Source: Xylanimonas allomyrinae
GTDB lineage: Bacteria; Actinomycetota; Actinomycetes; Actinomycetales; Cellulomonadaceae
Length of the DNA stretch: 64,000 nt
NCBI RefSeq assembly: GCF_004135345.1
Contig: NZ_CP035495.1
Location: 496,001 to 560,000 of the forward strand
Direction of reading: 5' to 3'
The position numbers were made by a program, and so were the translations under genes. Positions within the stretch are counted from its first letter, which is position 1. Each line of letters starts with the position of its first letter. A model generated the notes under the pieces. It saw nothing but the letters and a program-made list of their open reading frames with translations, had not been told where the DNA came from and made no database searches. Shown here in pieces: positions 16,408 through 26,593 of the stretch.

Positions 16408-18648
16408 ATGGAGGGTCCCGAGATCCAGTTCGCCGAGGCCGTCATCGACAACGGCCGCTTCGGCACCCGCACCGTCCGCTTCGAGACGGGCCGCCTGGCC
16501 CGCCAGGCCGCCGGCTCCGTCGCCGCCTACCTGGACGGCGAGACGATGCTGCTGTCGGCCACGACGGCCGGCAAGCACCCCAAGGACCAGTTCGACTTCT
16601 TCCCCCTGACGGTGGACGTCGAGGAGCGCATGTACGCCGCGGGCCGCATCCCCGGCTCGTTCTTCCGCCGTGAGGGCCGCCCCTCGACCGAGGCGATCCT
16701 CGCGTGCCGTCTCATCGACCGCCCGCTGCGCCCGCTGTTCGTCAAGGGCCTGCGCAACGAGGTCCAGGTCGTGGTCACCGTCCTGGCGATCCACCCGGAC
16801 GACGCCTACGACGTGCTGGCGATCAACGCCGCGTCGCTGTCCACCCAGATCTCCGGCCTGCCCTTCTCGGGTCCGGTCGCGGGCGTGCGCATCGCGCTCA
16901 TCGACGGCCAGTGGGTCGCGTTCCCCAAGTACTCCGACAAGGAGCGCGCCGTCTTCGAGATGGTGGTCGCCGGCCGCATCTCCGGTGACGACGTGGCGAT
17001 CGCGATGATCGAGGCCGAGGCCACCGACGACGCCTGGAGGCTCATCCAGGAAGGCGTCCAGGCGCCGACCGAGGCCGTCGTGGCCGAGGGCATCGAGGCT
17101 GCCAAGCCGTTCCTGCGCGCGCTGTGCGAGGCTCAGGCCGCGCTCGCCGCCCAGGCCTCCAAGGAGGTGCAGGAGTTCCCGCTCTTCCCGGACTACCAGG
17201 CCGACGCGTACGAGGCGGTCGAGGCCGCGGGCGCGGCGCGTGCCGCCGAGGCGCTGACCATCGCCGACAAGCAGACGCGTGAGGGTCGCCTCGACGAGAT
17301 CAAGGCCGACCTGGTCGCCGAGCTGGGCGAGCGGTTCGAGGGCCGCGAGAAGGAGATCTCCGCGGCGTTCAAGTCGGTGCAGAAGAAGCTCATGCGCCGT
17401 CGCGTGCTCACCGAGCAGATCCGCATCGACGGCCGTGGCCCGCGTGACATCCGCACGCTCTCGGCCGAGGTCGAGGTCATCCCGCGCGTGCACGGCTCGG
17501 CCATCTTCGAGCGTGGCGAGACGCAGATCCTGGGTGTGACCACGCTCAACATGCTGCGCATGGAGCAGCAGATCGACTCGCTCGGCCCGGTCACGCGCAA
17601 GCGCTACATGCACAACTACAACTTCCCGCCGTTCTCCACGGGCGAGACGGGGCGCGTCGGCTCGCCGAAGCGTCGCGAGATCGGCCACGGCGCCCTCGCC
17701 GAGCGCGCGCTCGTGCCCGTGCTGCCCTCGCGTGAGGAGTTCCCCTACGCGATCCGCCAGGTCTCGGAGGCGCTGGGCTCCAACGGCTCGACGTCGATGG
17801 GTTCGGTCTGTGCCTCGACGCTGTCGCTGCTCAACGCCGGCGTGCCGCTCAGGGCTGCGGTGGCCGGCATCGCCATGGGCCTCATCTCCGACGAGGTCGA
17901 CGGTGAGACCCGCTACGTCGCGCTGACCGACATCCTCGGTGCCGAGGACGCCCTCGGCGACATGGACTTCAAGGTCGCCGGCACGCGTGAGTTCGTCACG
18001 GCCATCCAGCTCGACACCAAGCTCGACGGCATCCCCGCCTCGGTGCTGGCCGGCGCGCTGACCCAGGCCCACGAGGCCCGCGTCACGATCCTGGACGTGC
18101 TGAACGAGGCCATCGACGTCCCGGACGAGATGTCCCCGAACGCCCCGCGCGTCATCTCGGTCAAGGTCCCGGTCGACAAGATCGGCGAGGTCATCGGCCC
18201 GAAGGGCAAGATGATCAACCAGATCCAGGAGGAGACCGGCGCCGACATCTCGATCGAGGACGACGGAACGGTCTACATCGGCGCCACCGACGGCCCGTCG
18301 GCGGAGGCCGCGCGTGCGGCGATCAACGCGATCGCGAACCCGCACCTCCCCGAGGTGGGTGAGCGCTTCGTCGGCACCGTCGTCAAGACGACGTCGTTCG
18401 GCGCGTTCATCTCCCTGTCCCCGGGCAAGGACGGTCTGCTGCACATCTCGCAGATCCGCAAGCTCGTGGGCGGCAAGCGCGTCGAGAACGTCGACGACGT
18501 GCTGTCCGTGGGCCAGAAGGTCCAGGTCGAGATCGGCGAGATCGACCCGCGCGGCAAGCTGTCGCTCGTGGCCGTGACCGACGAGGACGACGCGAAGCCC
18601 GAGACGGCAGAGCCCGTCTCGGAGGCCGCAGAGGGCACCGAGGCCTGA
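16408..18648 (+). CDS. pnp: polyribonucleotide nucleotidyltransferase (PNPase)
   Basis: 746 residues, the actinobacterial length. PNPase degrades RNA 3' to 5' by phosphorolysis and can add tails. The order is RNase PH domain 1 (start to ~res 220), a helical linker, RNase PH domain 2 with [15 protein letters not shown] and [14 protein letters not shown] (~res 430-480), a KH domain ([16 protein letters not shown], ~590) and an S1 domain ([14 protein letters not shown], ~655). AACGGAGGGCACCC gives a good ribosome site before the ATG. The M16 peptidase follows 2 bases after the stop. Confidence 0.97.
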   Translation: MEGPEIQFAEAVIDNGRFGTRTVRFETGRLARQAAGSVAAYLDGETMLLSATTAGKHPKDQFDFFPLTVDVEERMYAAGRIPGSFFRREGRPSTEAILACRLIDRPLRPLFVKGLRNEVQVVVTVLAIHPDDAYDVLAINAASLSTQISGLPFSGPVAGVRIALIDGQWVAFPKYSDKERAVFEMVVAGRISGDDVAIAMIEAEATDDAWRLIQEGVQAPTEAVVAEGIEAAKPFLRALCEAQAALAAQASKEVQEFPLFPDYQADAYEAVEAAGAARAAEALTIADKQTREGRLDEIKADLVAELGERFEGREKEISAAFKSVQKKLMRRRVLTEQIRIDGRGPRDIRTLSAEVEVIPRVHGSAIFERGETQILGVTTLNMLRMEQQIDSLGPVTRKRYMHNYNFPPFSTGETGRVGSPKRREIGHGALAERALVPVLPSREEFPYAIRQVSEALGSNGSTSMGSVCASTLSLLNAGVPLRAAVAGIAMGLISDEVDGETRYVALTDILGAEDALGDMDFKVAGTREFVTAIQLDTKLDGIPASVLAGALTQAHEARVTILDVLNEAIDVPDEMSPNAPRVISVKVPVDKIGEVIGPKGKMINQIQEETGADISIEDDGTVYIGATDGPSAEAARAAINAIANPHLPEVGERFVGTVVKTTSFGAFISLSPGKDGLLHISQIRKLVGGKRVENVDDVLSVGQKVQVEIGEIDPRGKLSLVAVTDEDDAKPETAEPVSEAAEGTEA

Positions 18649-18650
18649 GC

Positions 18651-19979
18651 ATGACCTGGCACCTTCCGCTCGTCGCGGCAGGCGAGCCGGGTGCCGAGCT
18701 GACCGCCGGGCAGGACGGTGCGACGATCCGTCGCTCCGTCCTGCCCGGCGGCGTCCGCGTGCTCACCGAGCACATGCCGGGCCAGCGCTCGGCGACCGTG
18801 GGCGCCTGGGTCGGCGTCGGTTCCCGCGACGAGACCGACGGGCACCACGGATCGACGCACTTCCTCGAGCACCTGCTGTTCAAGGGCACCAGGCACCGCT
18901 CGGCGATGGACATCGCGGAGGCGTTCGACGCCGTCGGCGGGGAGGCCAACGCCGCCACCGGCAAGGAGCACACGTGCTACTACGCCCGCGTGCTCGATTC
19001 CGACCTCCCGATGGCGATCGACGTCATCGGCGACATGATCACGTCCGCGCGCCTCGACGCGACCGAGCTGGAGACCGAGCGCGGAGTCATCCTCGAAGAG
19101 CTTGCGATGAACGACGACGACCCGTCCGACGTCGTCCACGAGGAGTTCGCGCAGGCCGTGCTGGGCACGCACCCGCTGGGGCGGCCCATCGGCGGCACGC
19201 CCGACACCATCCGGGCCGTGCCCCGCGAGGCCGTCTGGCAGCACTACCAGTGGCACTACCGCCCCGAGACGCTCGTCGTGGCGGCCGCCGGCGGCGTCGA
19301 CCACGACAGGGTCGTGGGGCAGGTGACCGAGGCTCTCGCCCACGGCGGCTGGTCGCTGGAGGAGGCGGTCGCCCCGCGCGAGCGCCGCTCCGACGTCCCG
19401 GAGACCGACGGCGTGCCACGCGAGGGCATCCAGCTGTCGGTCCGCCGTGCGGTCGAGCAGGCCAACGTCGTGGTCGGCTCCACGGGGCTGTCGGCCACCG
19501 ACGAGCGCCGGTTCGCCCTCAGCGTGCTCAGCGCCGTCCTGGGCGGCGGCATGAGCTCGCGGCTCTTCCAGGAGATCCGCGAGAAGCGCGGGCTGGCCTA
19601 CTCGACGTACTCTTTCGCGTCAGGTCACGGAGGGCTCGGCACGTTCGGGCTCTACGCGGGCTGCGCTCCGGGCAAGGTCGACGTCGTCGAGAAGCTGCTG
19701 CACGCGGAGCTGGACAGGCTCGCGTCCGACGGGATCACGGCGGCCGAGCTCGAACGCTCGATCGGGCAGCTCTCGGGCGGGCTCGTGCTGGGGCTGGAAG
19801 ACTCTGGCTCGCGCATGACCCGCCTCGGCAAGTCCGAGCTCGTGTTCGGCGAGCTCCTCGGCCTCGAGGAGTCGCTCGAACGCATCCGGGCGGTCACGGC
19901 GCAGGACGTACGTGACCTCGCGGCCGATCTGGCCGCGCGGCCGCGTTCCGTCGTGCGTGTGGGACCCTTCGGCGACTGA
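18651..19979 (+). CDS. M16-family zinc peptidase
   Basis: 442 residues, pitrilysin/processing-peptidase family. The inverted zinc motif HxxEH appears as HFLEH (~res 73-77), followed by the downstream Glu in the LETERGVILEEL segment (~res 145). The second half is the typical inactive M16 homology domain (SSRLFQEIREKRGLAYSTYS). It is conserved next to pnp in actinobacteria and Gram-positive bacteria. The start 2 bases after the pnp stop suggests one operon. Its substrates are unknown. Confidence 0.94.
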   Translation: MTWHLPLVAAGEPGAELTAGQDGATIRRSVLPGGVRVLTEHMPGQRSATVGAWVGVGSRDETDGHHGSTHFLEHLLFKGTRHRSAMDIAEAFDAVGGEANAATGKEHTCYYARVLDSDLPMAIDVIGDMITSARLDATELETERGVILEELAMNDDDPSDVVHEEFAQAVLGTHPLGRPIGGTPDTIRAVPREAVWQHYQWHYRPETLVVAAAGGVDHDRVVGQVTEALAHGGWSLEEAVAPRERRSDVPETDGVPREGIQLSVRRAVEQANVVVGSTGLSATDERRFALSVLSAVLGGGMSSRLFQEIREKRGLAYSTYSFASGHGGLGTFGLYAGCAPGKVDVVEKLLHAELDRLASDGITAAELERSIGQLSGGLVLGLEDSGSRMTRLGKSELVFGELLGLEESLERIRAVTAQDVRDLAADLAARPRSVVRVGPFGD

Positions 19980-20103
19980 CCTCGCGCCCCGAGGCCGGGC
20001 CCGACGAAGACCACCCCGAACCTGGGGACACGGTCACGCCGGGCCCGGCCGCGGGGCCGTGAGGGGACGTCGCCGTTCCGACGACCCCCTGTGGAGGGAA
20101 CCG

Positions 20104-20877
20104 ATGACCGAGCAGATCCGCGTCGCCGTCCTGGGCGCCGCCGGGCGCATGGGCGCCACGACCTGCGCTGCCGTCGAGGCCGCACCCGACCTGACGCTGG
20201 TCGCACGCGTCGACTCGAGCGACGGCGTCGCCGGAGTGGGCGCCACGGGCGCTCAGGTCGCCGTCGACTTCACCGTCCCGAGCGTGACCGAGGCGAACGT
20301 ACACGCCCTCCTGGACGCAGGCGTCCACGCCGTCGTGGGCGCGACGGGCTGGACCGACGCGTCGCGTGCACGCGTCGCAGAGCACCTCGCCCGGGTCAAC
20401 GCGGACCGCCCGCAGGGACGCGGCCTGGGCGTCGTCATCGCACCCAACTTCGGACTCTCGGCCGTGCTCGCGATGCAGTTCGCCGCGCGCGCCGCGCGGT
20501 ACTTCGAGTCGGCCGAGGTGATCGAGCTGCATCACCCGACGAAGGTCGACGCGCCGTCGGGCACCGCCCGGCACACGGCGGCCGCGATCGCGGCCGTGCG
20601 CGCCGATGCGGGGCTGGGGCCCATGCCCGACGCGACCGAGACAGGCTGGGAGGCCCGGGGCGCCGACGTCGACGGCGTGCGCGTGCACGCCGTGCGCCTG
20701 CGCGGACTGGTCGCGCACGAGGAGGTGCTGCTCGGCAACCCGGGCGAGCAGCTCGTGATCCGGCAGGACTCGTTCGACCGGGTGTCGTTCATGCCGGGCG
20801 TGCTGCTCGCCGTGCGCGAGGTGGCGTCGCGGCCCGGCCTGACGGTGGGCCTCGAGCACCTGCTGGACCTGGGATGA
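20104..20877 (+). CDS. dapB: 4-hydroxy-tetrahydrodipicolinate reductase DapB
   Basis: 257 residues. It reduces the DapA product in diaminopimelate/lysine synthesis. It has the N-terminal NAD(P)H site VLGAAGRMG (residues 9-17), VDFTVPS, the catalytic ELHHPTKVDAPSGTA stretch (~res 140-154) and the C-terminal SFMPGVLLAVRE. GAGGGAACCG precedes the ATG. It stands about 5.7 kb from dapA, with dapF at 55.5 kb, so three pathway genes are in this window. Confidence 0.96.
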   Translation: MTEQIRVAVLGAAGRMGATTCAAVEAAPDLTLVARVDSSDGVAGVGATGAQVAVDFTVPSVTEANVHALLDAGVHAVVGATGWTDASRARVAEHLARVNADRPQGRGLGVVIAPNFGLSAVLAMQFAARAARYFESAEVIELHHPTKVDAPSGTARHTAAAIAAVRADAGLGPMPDATETGWEARGADVDGVRVHAVRLRGLVAHEEVLLGNPGEQLVIRQDSFDRVSFMPGVLLAVREVASRPGLTVGLEHLLDLG

Positions 20878-21328
20878 GCGCCGAGCGCCGCACGCTCCCC
20901 GCGGCCTGGTGGGCGCCGTCGTCGTCACGTTGCTGCTCGGGCTGTACGTGTGGGCTGTCGCGGGGCGCGGAATCGCGATGATTCGCACGGGCGAGCCCGT
21001 CGTCGTGGCCATCGGGGCCGCGGCGCTCGTGATCCCGCTGCTCGTCGTCGGGCTGATCGCTGCCGAGTTCCGGCTGGCGACCAGGGTGCAGCGCATGGCC
21101 GACGAGCTGTCGGCGGCGGGCGACCTGCCGGTCGACGACCTGCCGCGCTCGCCCGGCGGGCGCATCGACCGTGCGGCGGCGGACGCCGCCTTCGACACCT
21201 ACCGCGCCGCGGCCGAGGCGGCTCCGGACTCGTGGCGCGCGTGGTACCACCTGGCGTTCGCCTACGACGCCGCGGGGGACCGCAAGCGTGCACGCGCGGC
21301 GCTGCGCAGGGCGTCGTCGCTCTACTGA
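20874..21328 (+). CDS. small membrane protein with TPR-like tail, probable one-base frameshift near the start
   Basis: The in-frame piece from GTG 20909 (139 residues) has two N-terminal transmembrane segments (VVVTLLLGLYVWAVA; VVAIGAAALVIPLLVVGLIAA) and a C-terminal helical pair resembling one tetratricopeptide repeat (DSWRAWYHLAFAYDAAGDRKRARAAL). A better start is the ATG at 20874, which overlaps the dapB stop (ATGA) and reads MSAERRTLPAAWW. One extra G in the GGG at ~20911-20913 would join this to GAVVVTLLLG and give a 151-residue protein. The function is unknown. Confidence 0.7.
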
Positions 21329-21391
21329 CGCCCGGGGTGCCCACGTGGCCGGGCTCGCGGCGCCGGCCGAGTCCCGGTGTCGCGAGGCGAC

Positions 21392-21874
21392 TCAGTCGGG
21401 CAGGCGCGTCCAGCAGTAGACCGAGTGACGGACCTCGACGGCCCGCCGCGACAGCGCGGCGAGCGCCGTGACCGCGCCTGCGAGGCGTTCGGGCTGGCGC
21501 CGCGGCGCGCGTGCGCGCAGCTCTGGCGTGTGCGCCCAGCGGACGGCGACGTCGGCCAGCCGGGCGCGGGGTGCCTCGGCGAGTGCCGCGACCAGCCCGT
21601 CCGACACCGTGACCACCCAGGGCCCCTCGTCGGCTCCGTCGACCACCTGTCCGTGCCGCGCCTCGGAGGTGCACTCGTGGTAGGGCCTTCCCGACAGCAG
21701 CTCGCAGAGCGTGCCGAGCATCACGAACGGCTCGATCGACGGCAGCGTGACCGTGTCGAACATCGGCTCGCCCGACCCGAGCGCCAGCGCGGAGGGACCT
21801 TCGGGCTGCAGCAGTGCAAGCGCCGCGACGTCGTCGGAGGCGGCGGCGAAGTAGTTCGTCTCGATCCCCGTCAC
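21392..21874 (-). CDS. hypothetical protein, 160 residues
   Basis: Not recognised. It is a soluble-looking protein starting at GTG (MTGIETNYFAAASDDVA) with no membrane segment or signal peptide, and Arg-rich towards the C-terminus. The N-terminal phrase about a per-residue 'ETNYF' start and the mid-region EPFVMLGTLCELL suggest a conserved actinobacterial family, but I cannot name it. It is convergent with the dapB operon. Confidence 0.6.
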   Translation of the reverse strand: MTGIETNYFAAASDDVAALALLQPEGPSALALGSGEPMFDTVTLPSIEPFVMLGTLCELLSGRPYHECTSEARHGQVVDGADEGPWVVTVSDGLVAALAEAPRARLADVAVRWAHTPELRARAPRRQPERLAGAVTALAALSRRAVEVRHSVYCWTRLPD

Positions 21875-21955
21875 GTGGCCAGGGTGCCAACGGCGTGCTA
21901 GCGGCGTGTCACGTTCGTGTCACGGGCTCGTGACGACCGTGCCGCCCGCCGCGGT

Positions 21956-23256
21956 TCACGCGGGCTCGGCAGCGTCGAGCGCCGAGGCGACGCCGCCGTG
22001 CGTGGGCACCCAGCGTCCCCAGGTGAGAGCGAGCCCGCCGGCGAGCAGGGCCGCCGTGAGCAGGAACGGGTAGGTGCGGTCGATGCCCGAGAGCCAGCCG
22101 GAGATCCAGCCGAACGGTGCGGCGGCGAGCATGATGCACGTGCGCTGGATCGCCATGACCCGGGACCGTTCGGCCTCGTCGACGTGCAGCGCCACGAGCG
22201 ACTCCGAGAGCATGAACAGCATGCCCGCGCCGAAGCTGTCGAGCAGCAGGCACAGCGCGAGGAACGCGTAGGTGCCCGCGGTCGCGGCGCCGTCGGCGGC
22301 CGGGATGGCGACCAGCGTGAGCTGCCCGGCCAGGTAGACCCCGAACCCCCACAGGGTGGGCCGTTTGAGGTCGACGGCCGTCGTCAGCCGGGGGATGAGC
22401 GTGAAGAAGAACACCATCGACAGGATCGAGCGCACCATCGGGAAGAACGGCAGCACCGGGTCGGGCACATGCAGGTGCTGGCTGGCCACGACCTGCCAGA
22501 ACGTCCCGTTGACGAGCGTGACCGCTGCCGTCAGCGCCGCGATAGCCAGGGCCATGAGCGAGCCGCGCGAACGCAGCAGCAGCCCGAGGGCACCCCGGTA
22601 CCCGGCCAGCAGCTGCCACACGCTCTGCCCGCGCGTCTGCTCCATGCGGATCGTGCCCTGCCGGGTCTCCGACGACCACCGGTACAGCCAGATGATCTTG
22701 ACCGTCATCACGAGGGCGGCGTTGACGAACAGGATGCGCACCGCGGGTTCGAGCCCGAGCTGCGCCACGAGCACGGCGGCCAGCGGCGCGAACAGCGCCG
22801 AGCAGTCGGCCGCGACCTTCACGAGCGAGTAGATCCGGGTGATCTTGCCGCGCTCGGCGTCCTCGACCATGAGGCAGTCCCACGAGTTCTGGGTCACCTG
22901 GAGGGTCCCGTTGACGAGCGACGCGGCCAGGAAGAACCAGAAGTTCTGCGCGAACGCCCACAGGATGCACGGGATCACCCAGGCGGCGACGTCGAACCAC
23001 GCGGTGGTCGCGCGGCGGCCGAGCCTGTCGGTGATGATGCCGCCCGCCAGGCCGAACCCGACCTGCGACACCATCCCGAGCGTGGCGAGCAGACCGATCT
23101 GGGAGTCGTGCAGCCCCGGGCCAGCATGAAGACCGAGAGGTAGGGCAGCACGAGCGCCATGGACAGGCCCCACAGCGGCTCGGTCCACACGCAGGCGCGG
23201 GGGTTGCCGCGCAGGTGCACCAGGGTGCGCCACAACGAGTCGCCGGTCGAAGCCAT
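21956..23256 (-). CDS. major facilitator superfamily transporter, one-base frameshift
   Basis: After adding one base, 433 residues with about 12 hydrophobic segments. The start MASTGDSLWRTLVHLRGNPR and first helix (ALVLPYLSVFMLARG) are in one frame, and the remainder (LHDSQIGLLATLGMVSQVGFG onward) is in another. The switch is at the CCCC run ~23114-23117, where one more C restores RGLHDSQIG. The loop DRLGRRATT is the MFS signature between helices 2 and 3. The substrate is unknown. The frameshift is probably a sequencing error. Confidence 0.8.
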
Positions 23257-23335
23257 GCGGCAAGTCAAGCAGCGGCAGCGAAAACGGTGTCGGAGCAGGC
23301 GCGCGTGGTGCGCGTCGGCGTCGCGCCGCGCGGGT

Positions 23336-23866
23336 CTACAGCAGCGCCGACCACCGGTGCTCGACGACGCTGCGCACCCCCAGGTCGTCGAGTCCGACGG
23401 CGAGGGTGCGCTCCTGCCCGTCGGGCCCGAGGCCTGATTCGGCGAGGAACCGTTCGCGGCCCGCGTCGCCGTCGAGCACCCAGGTCGCGACGGCCTCGGC
23501 GCCGTCGGAGCGCAGCCTGTCGACGGCGGCCGACAGCAGGCGCGACCCGTGCCCCCGGCGGCGGTGGCCGGGGTCGACCTCCAGCGCCAGCAGCTGCCCC
23601 GGGGCGACCGCGGTGAAGCCGACGACGGCGGCGCCCGCGAGCGCGACGAGAACCACGAACCCGGGCCCGGGCGGGGCGGTGACGGCCTCGGCCCAGCGCG
23701 CGCGGACCGCGTCGTCGTCGACCAGGTCCACGACGGGGTCGCCCAGGGCGGGCGCCACGCGCCACGCGGCCGTCTGGACGCGGGTGACCGCGGCCTCGTC
23801 ACCGGGTACGGCGGGGCGGACGGAGACGTCGGCGGTGGCGCCGTCGGAGGACGTGAACAGGGCCAT
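23336..23866 (-). CDS. GNAT-family N-acetyltransferase
   Basis: 176 residues. The acetyl-CoA-binding motif A is LALEVDPGHRRRGHGSRLL (~res 95-113), with the core RRxGxG. The N-terminus DVSVRPAVPGDEAAV is the usual first strand and helix. The substrate is not predictable. A TAGGTT box ends 6 bases before the ATG, so the message is probably leaderless. Confidence 0.85.
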   Translation of the reverse strand: MALFTSSDGATADVSVRPAVPGDEAAVTRVQTAAWRVAPALGDPVVDLVDDDAVRARWAEAVTAPPGPGFVVLVALAGAAVVGFTAVAPGQLLALEVDPGHRRRGHGSRLLSAAVDRLRSDGAEAVATWVLDGDAGRERFLAESGLGPDGQERTLAVGLDDLGVRSVVEHRWSALL

Positions 23867-23872
23867 GCGCCC

Positions 23873-23878
23873 AACCTA
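23873..23878 (-). promoter_or_regulatory. leaderless-type -10 box of the GNAT gene
   Basis: TAGGTT on the minus strand, 6 bases before the ATG at 23866; no ribosome site in between. Confidence 0.5.
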
Positions 23879-23938
23879 GGGCCTCGGCGGGAGGTCGCGG
23901 TCCGCTGCGGCGACGGCGCCGCCGGTCCGTGCTGCCGG

Positions 23939-24258
23939 TCAGCCCCAGCCCAGTGCGCGCAGCCCGGCGGCCGTCGCTGCCGCGAGCACGACGACGACGA
24001 CGAAGGGTGCACGTCGCAGCAGCGCGACCGCGGCGACCGCGAGTGCCGGGACGCGGGCGTCGAACGTGAGCCCGCGCCCCGCCCGAGCGTCTGGACGACG
24101 ACCAGCGAGGCCAGCAGCGCGACCGTGACGAGCGACGTCAGGCGCGCGACGCGCGGGTCCGCCAGCCAGTGCTCGGGCACCAGGTGCCCCGCGAGCTTGA
24201 GCGCGAAGCACGCGAGCGACGCGGCCAGCACGGTGGCCCACAGGACGGCCGCGGTCAT
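23939..24258 (-). CDS. azlD: AzlD-family branched-chain amino acid exporter subunit, one-base frameshift
   Basis: 106 residues when repaired. MTAAVLWATVLAASLACFALK to VVVQTLGRG is in one frame, and RGLTFDARVPALAVAAVALL to the end is in another. They join if the CCCC run at ~24077-24080 had one more C. It has about four hydrophobic helices and the AzlD-type segment AGHLVPEHWLADPRVARL. The ATG overlaps the azlC stop (ATGA), the usual azlC-azlD pair that exports branched-chain amino acids or analogues. Confidence 0.8.
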
Positions 24259-24971
24259 GCGTCCACCTGTGCGTCGGCGTCGCGGGCGCGCTCGGGCCGA
24301 CCGGCAACGACCCCGACGGCGATCGCCGACGCCGCGGCCGCGAGCACCGGGACGCCCGAGGGGACCAGGGGTATGAGCCCGGCCGACACGACGACGGCGA
24401 TGCCGGCCACGAGCTGGGCGGTGCGCGACGCGAGCCGCGGCCACACGAGCGCGAGGAACGCGGCGGCGGCGGCCGCGTCGAGGCCCCAGGCGCGCGGGTC
24501 GCCCATCGCGTGCCCGGCGAGCGCGCCGAGCAGCGTGAAGGAGTTCCACAGCACGAACACGCCACCGCCCGCGACCCAGAACCCGGCCCGCGCGGCCCGC
24601 GTGTCCGTCTGGGCGGTGGCGACCGCCGTCGACTCGTCGATCGTGAGCTGCGCCGCCGCGACACGTCGCAGGCCGTGCACGCGCAGCAGCGGCGTGACGA
24701 CGGCCCCGTACAGCGTGTTGCGTGCGCCCAGCAGCGCCGCGGTCGCGACGGCCGCGACGGGGGAGCCGCCCGCGCCGACGACTCCGACGAGCGCGAACTG
24801 CGATCCGCCCGAGAACAGCAGCAGGCTCAGGGCCATGGTCGGCAGGACGCCGATGCCTGCGGCGACCGACAGCGCGCCGAACGAGATGCCGTACAGCCCG
24901 GTCGCGACCGCGACCGACAGCCCCTGCCGCACGGCGGCGCGCACCGCCGGGTTCGGGGGAGCGTGCGTCAC
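24255..24971 (-). CDS. azlC: AzlC-family branched-chain amino acid permease
   Basis: 238 residues from GTG 24971, with multiple hydrophobic helices. AzlC family signs are the start VRQGLSVAVATGLYGISFGAL, LLFSGGSQFALVG and ALLGARNTLYGAV (~res 85-97), then DESTAVA. It works with AzlD, encoded immediately downstream. A longer N-terminus from an ATG further upstream is possible, but the extra residues look non-conserved. Confidence 0.87.
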   Translation of the reverse strand: MTHAPPNPAVRAAVRQGLSVAVATGLYGISFGALSVAAGIGVLPTMALSLLLFSGGSQFALVGVVGAGGSPVAAVATAALLGARNTLYGAVVTPLLRVHGLRRVAAAQLTIDESTAVATAQTDTRAARAGFWVAGGGVFVLWNSFTLLGALAGHAMGDPRAWGLDAAAAAAFLALVWPRLASRTAQLVAGIAVVVSAGLIPLVPSGVPVLAAAASAIAVGVVAGRPERARDADAQVDA

Positions 24972-25047
24972 GGCCCTACTGAACCATGCGCCGCGCGGGC
25001 GGTGCATGCCCGTGTCGGATTCGCGTGCCTGCCGGTGGCGACCGTGG

Positions 25048-26517
25048 TCACAGGGCGACGTACACCGTCTCCAGGTACTCCTCGATGCCCGCCTCGCCGC
25101 CCTCACGGCCGATCCCCGACTGCTTGAGCCCGCCGAACGGGGCGCTCGCGTCCGAGACCATGCCGCGGTTGATGCCGATCATCCCGGCCTCGAGCTCGTC
25201 GGACAGGCGCATCGCGCGTGCCAGCGACGTCGTGTACGCGTACGCGGCGAGCCCGTGCTCGGTGTCGTTGGCCAGGGCGATCGCCTCGTCGTCGTCGGCG
25301 AACGCGACCACGGGCGCGACCGGCCCGAAGATCTCCTCGCGCACCGCGCGCGCCTGCGGGTCGACCCCCGTGAGCACCGTCGGACGGTAGAAGGACCCCG
25401 GGCCGCGCGGCCGTTCGCCGCCGGTGAGCACCTGGGCGCCGCGCTCGGTGGCGTCGGCGACGAGCTCGTCGACCTTGTCGACGGCCGCCGGGTCGACGAG
25501 CGGGCCGAGGTCGACGCCGTCCTCGTTGCCCGGCCCGAGGCGCAGCGCCTCGAACCGCGCGGCGAGGCGGCGCGCGAACTCGCGCGCGAGCGAGTCGTGC
25601 ACGAGGAAACGGTTGGCGGCGACGCACGACTGCCCGGCGTTGCGCAGCTTCGCGACGACGGCCCCGTCGACGGCGGCGTCGAGGTCGGCGTCGGCCAGCA
25701 CGAGGAACGGTGCGTTCCCGCCGAGCTCCATCGACACGTTGAGCACGTGGTCCGCCGCCTGCGCGAGCAGCGTGCGGCCGACGGCGGTGGACCCCGTGAA
25801 GGACAGCTTGCGCAGTCGGTGGTCGGCCAGCAGCGGTGCCGTGGCCGCGGCGGCGCGCGCGGTGGGCACGACGTTGACGACTCCCGGCGGCAGGCCCGCG
25901 TTCGCGAGCTCCTCGCGCAGCACCTCGGCGGCGAGCATCGTCGTCAGCGGGGCGAGCCGGGCGGGCTTGACGACGACGGTGCACCCGGCGGCGAGCGCCG
26001 GCCCGATCTTGCGGGTCGCCATCGCGAGGGGGAAGTTCCAGGGCGTGACCAGGAGCGCCGGCCCGACGGGGCGGCGGTGGACGAGCTGCCTGTTGGTCCC
26101 GGCCGGGGCCGTTCGCACCAGGCCGGGGTGGCGCACGGCCTCCTCGGCGTACCAGCGCAGGAACTCGGCCCCGTAGACGACCTCGGCGCGCGACTCGGCC
26201 CGCGTCTTGCCGCACTCTGCCGTGATGAGGGCGGCGACGTCGTCGGCGCGGGCGACGAGGCGCTCGAAGGCGGCGCGCAGCACCTCGCCGCGTGCCCTCG
26301 GCGGGGTCGCCCGCCACGCCGGCGCGGCCTCGTGCGCGGCGGCGAGCGCGCGCCGCGTGTCCTCGGGGGCGGCGTCGGCGACGTCGAACAGGACGGCGCC
26401 CGTGGCGGGGTCCGCGACCTCGAACGTGCGGCCGCCGGTGGCCGGCCCCCAGTGGCCGTCGACGAGGAGGCCGGTGGGCAGATGGGCGACGAGGGCGGGA
26501 GACAGGACGGCGCTCAT
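25048..26517 (-). CDS. gabD: NAD(P)-dependent succinate-semialdehyde/aldehyde dehydrogenase
   Basis: 489 residues, close in style to GabD. Visible are TPWNFPLAMATRKIGPALAAG (in parts: TPWNFPLAM, KIGPALAAG), the general base Glu in SMELGGNAPF, the catalytic Cys in NAGQSCVAANR (the QxCVAANR form typical of GabD) and EEIFGPVAPV. It would convert succinate semialdehyde to succinate. AAGGTGGA precedes the ATG. It stands alone, divergent from dapA. The gabD name is by family resemblance; substrate range is uncertain. Confidence 0.85.
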   Translation of the reverse strand: MSAVLSPALVAHLPTGLLVDGHWGPATGGRTFEVADPATGAVLFDVADAAPEDTRRALAAAHEAAPAWRATPPRARGEVLRAAFERLVARADDVAALITAECGKTRAESRAEVVYGAEFLRWYAEEAVRHPGLVRTAPAGTNRQLVHRRPVGPALLVTPWNFPLAMATRKIGPALAAGCTVVVKPARLAPLTTMLAAEVLREELANAGLPPGVVNVVPTARAAAATAPLLADHRLRKLSFTGSTAVGRTLLAQAADHVLNVSMELGGNAPFLVLADADLDAAVDGAVVAKLRNAGQSCVAANRFLVHDSLAREFARRLAARFEALRLGPGNEDGVDLGPLVDPAAVDKVDELVADATERGAQVLTGGERPRGPGSFYRPTVLTGVDPQARAVREEIFGPVAPVVAFADDDEAIALANDTEHGLAAYAYTTSLARAMRLSDELEAGMIGINRGMVSDASAPFGGLKQSGIGREGGEAGIEEYLETVYVAL

Positions 26518-26581
26518 GGCTCCACCTTGCCCTGCCGCGGCGCGCGCCGCCGTGCGGCGGGTTGCTGACAGTGCGGGCCGG

Positions 26582-26587
26582 TACGGT
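26582..26587 (+). promoter_or_regulatory. leaderless-type -10 box of dapA
   Basis: TACGGT 6 bases before the dapA ATG, with no Shine-Dalgarno sequence between. Confidence 0.5.
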
Positions 26588-26593
26588 GTTCCC

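Noticed and set aside
14578-18444. 1288-codon minus-strand frame across ribF, rpsO and pnp
   Set aside because: Pure shadow of three certain plus-strand genes; composition is biased towards Arg/Leu/Val/Asp with no domain.
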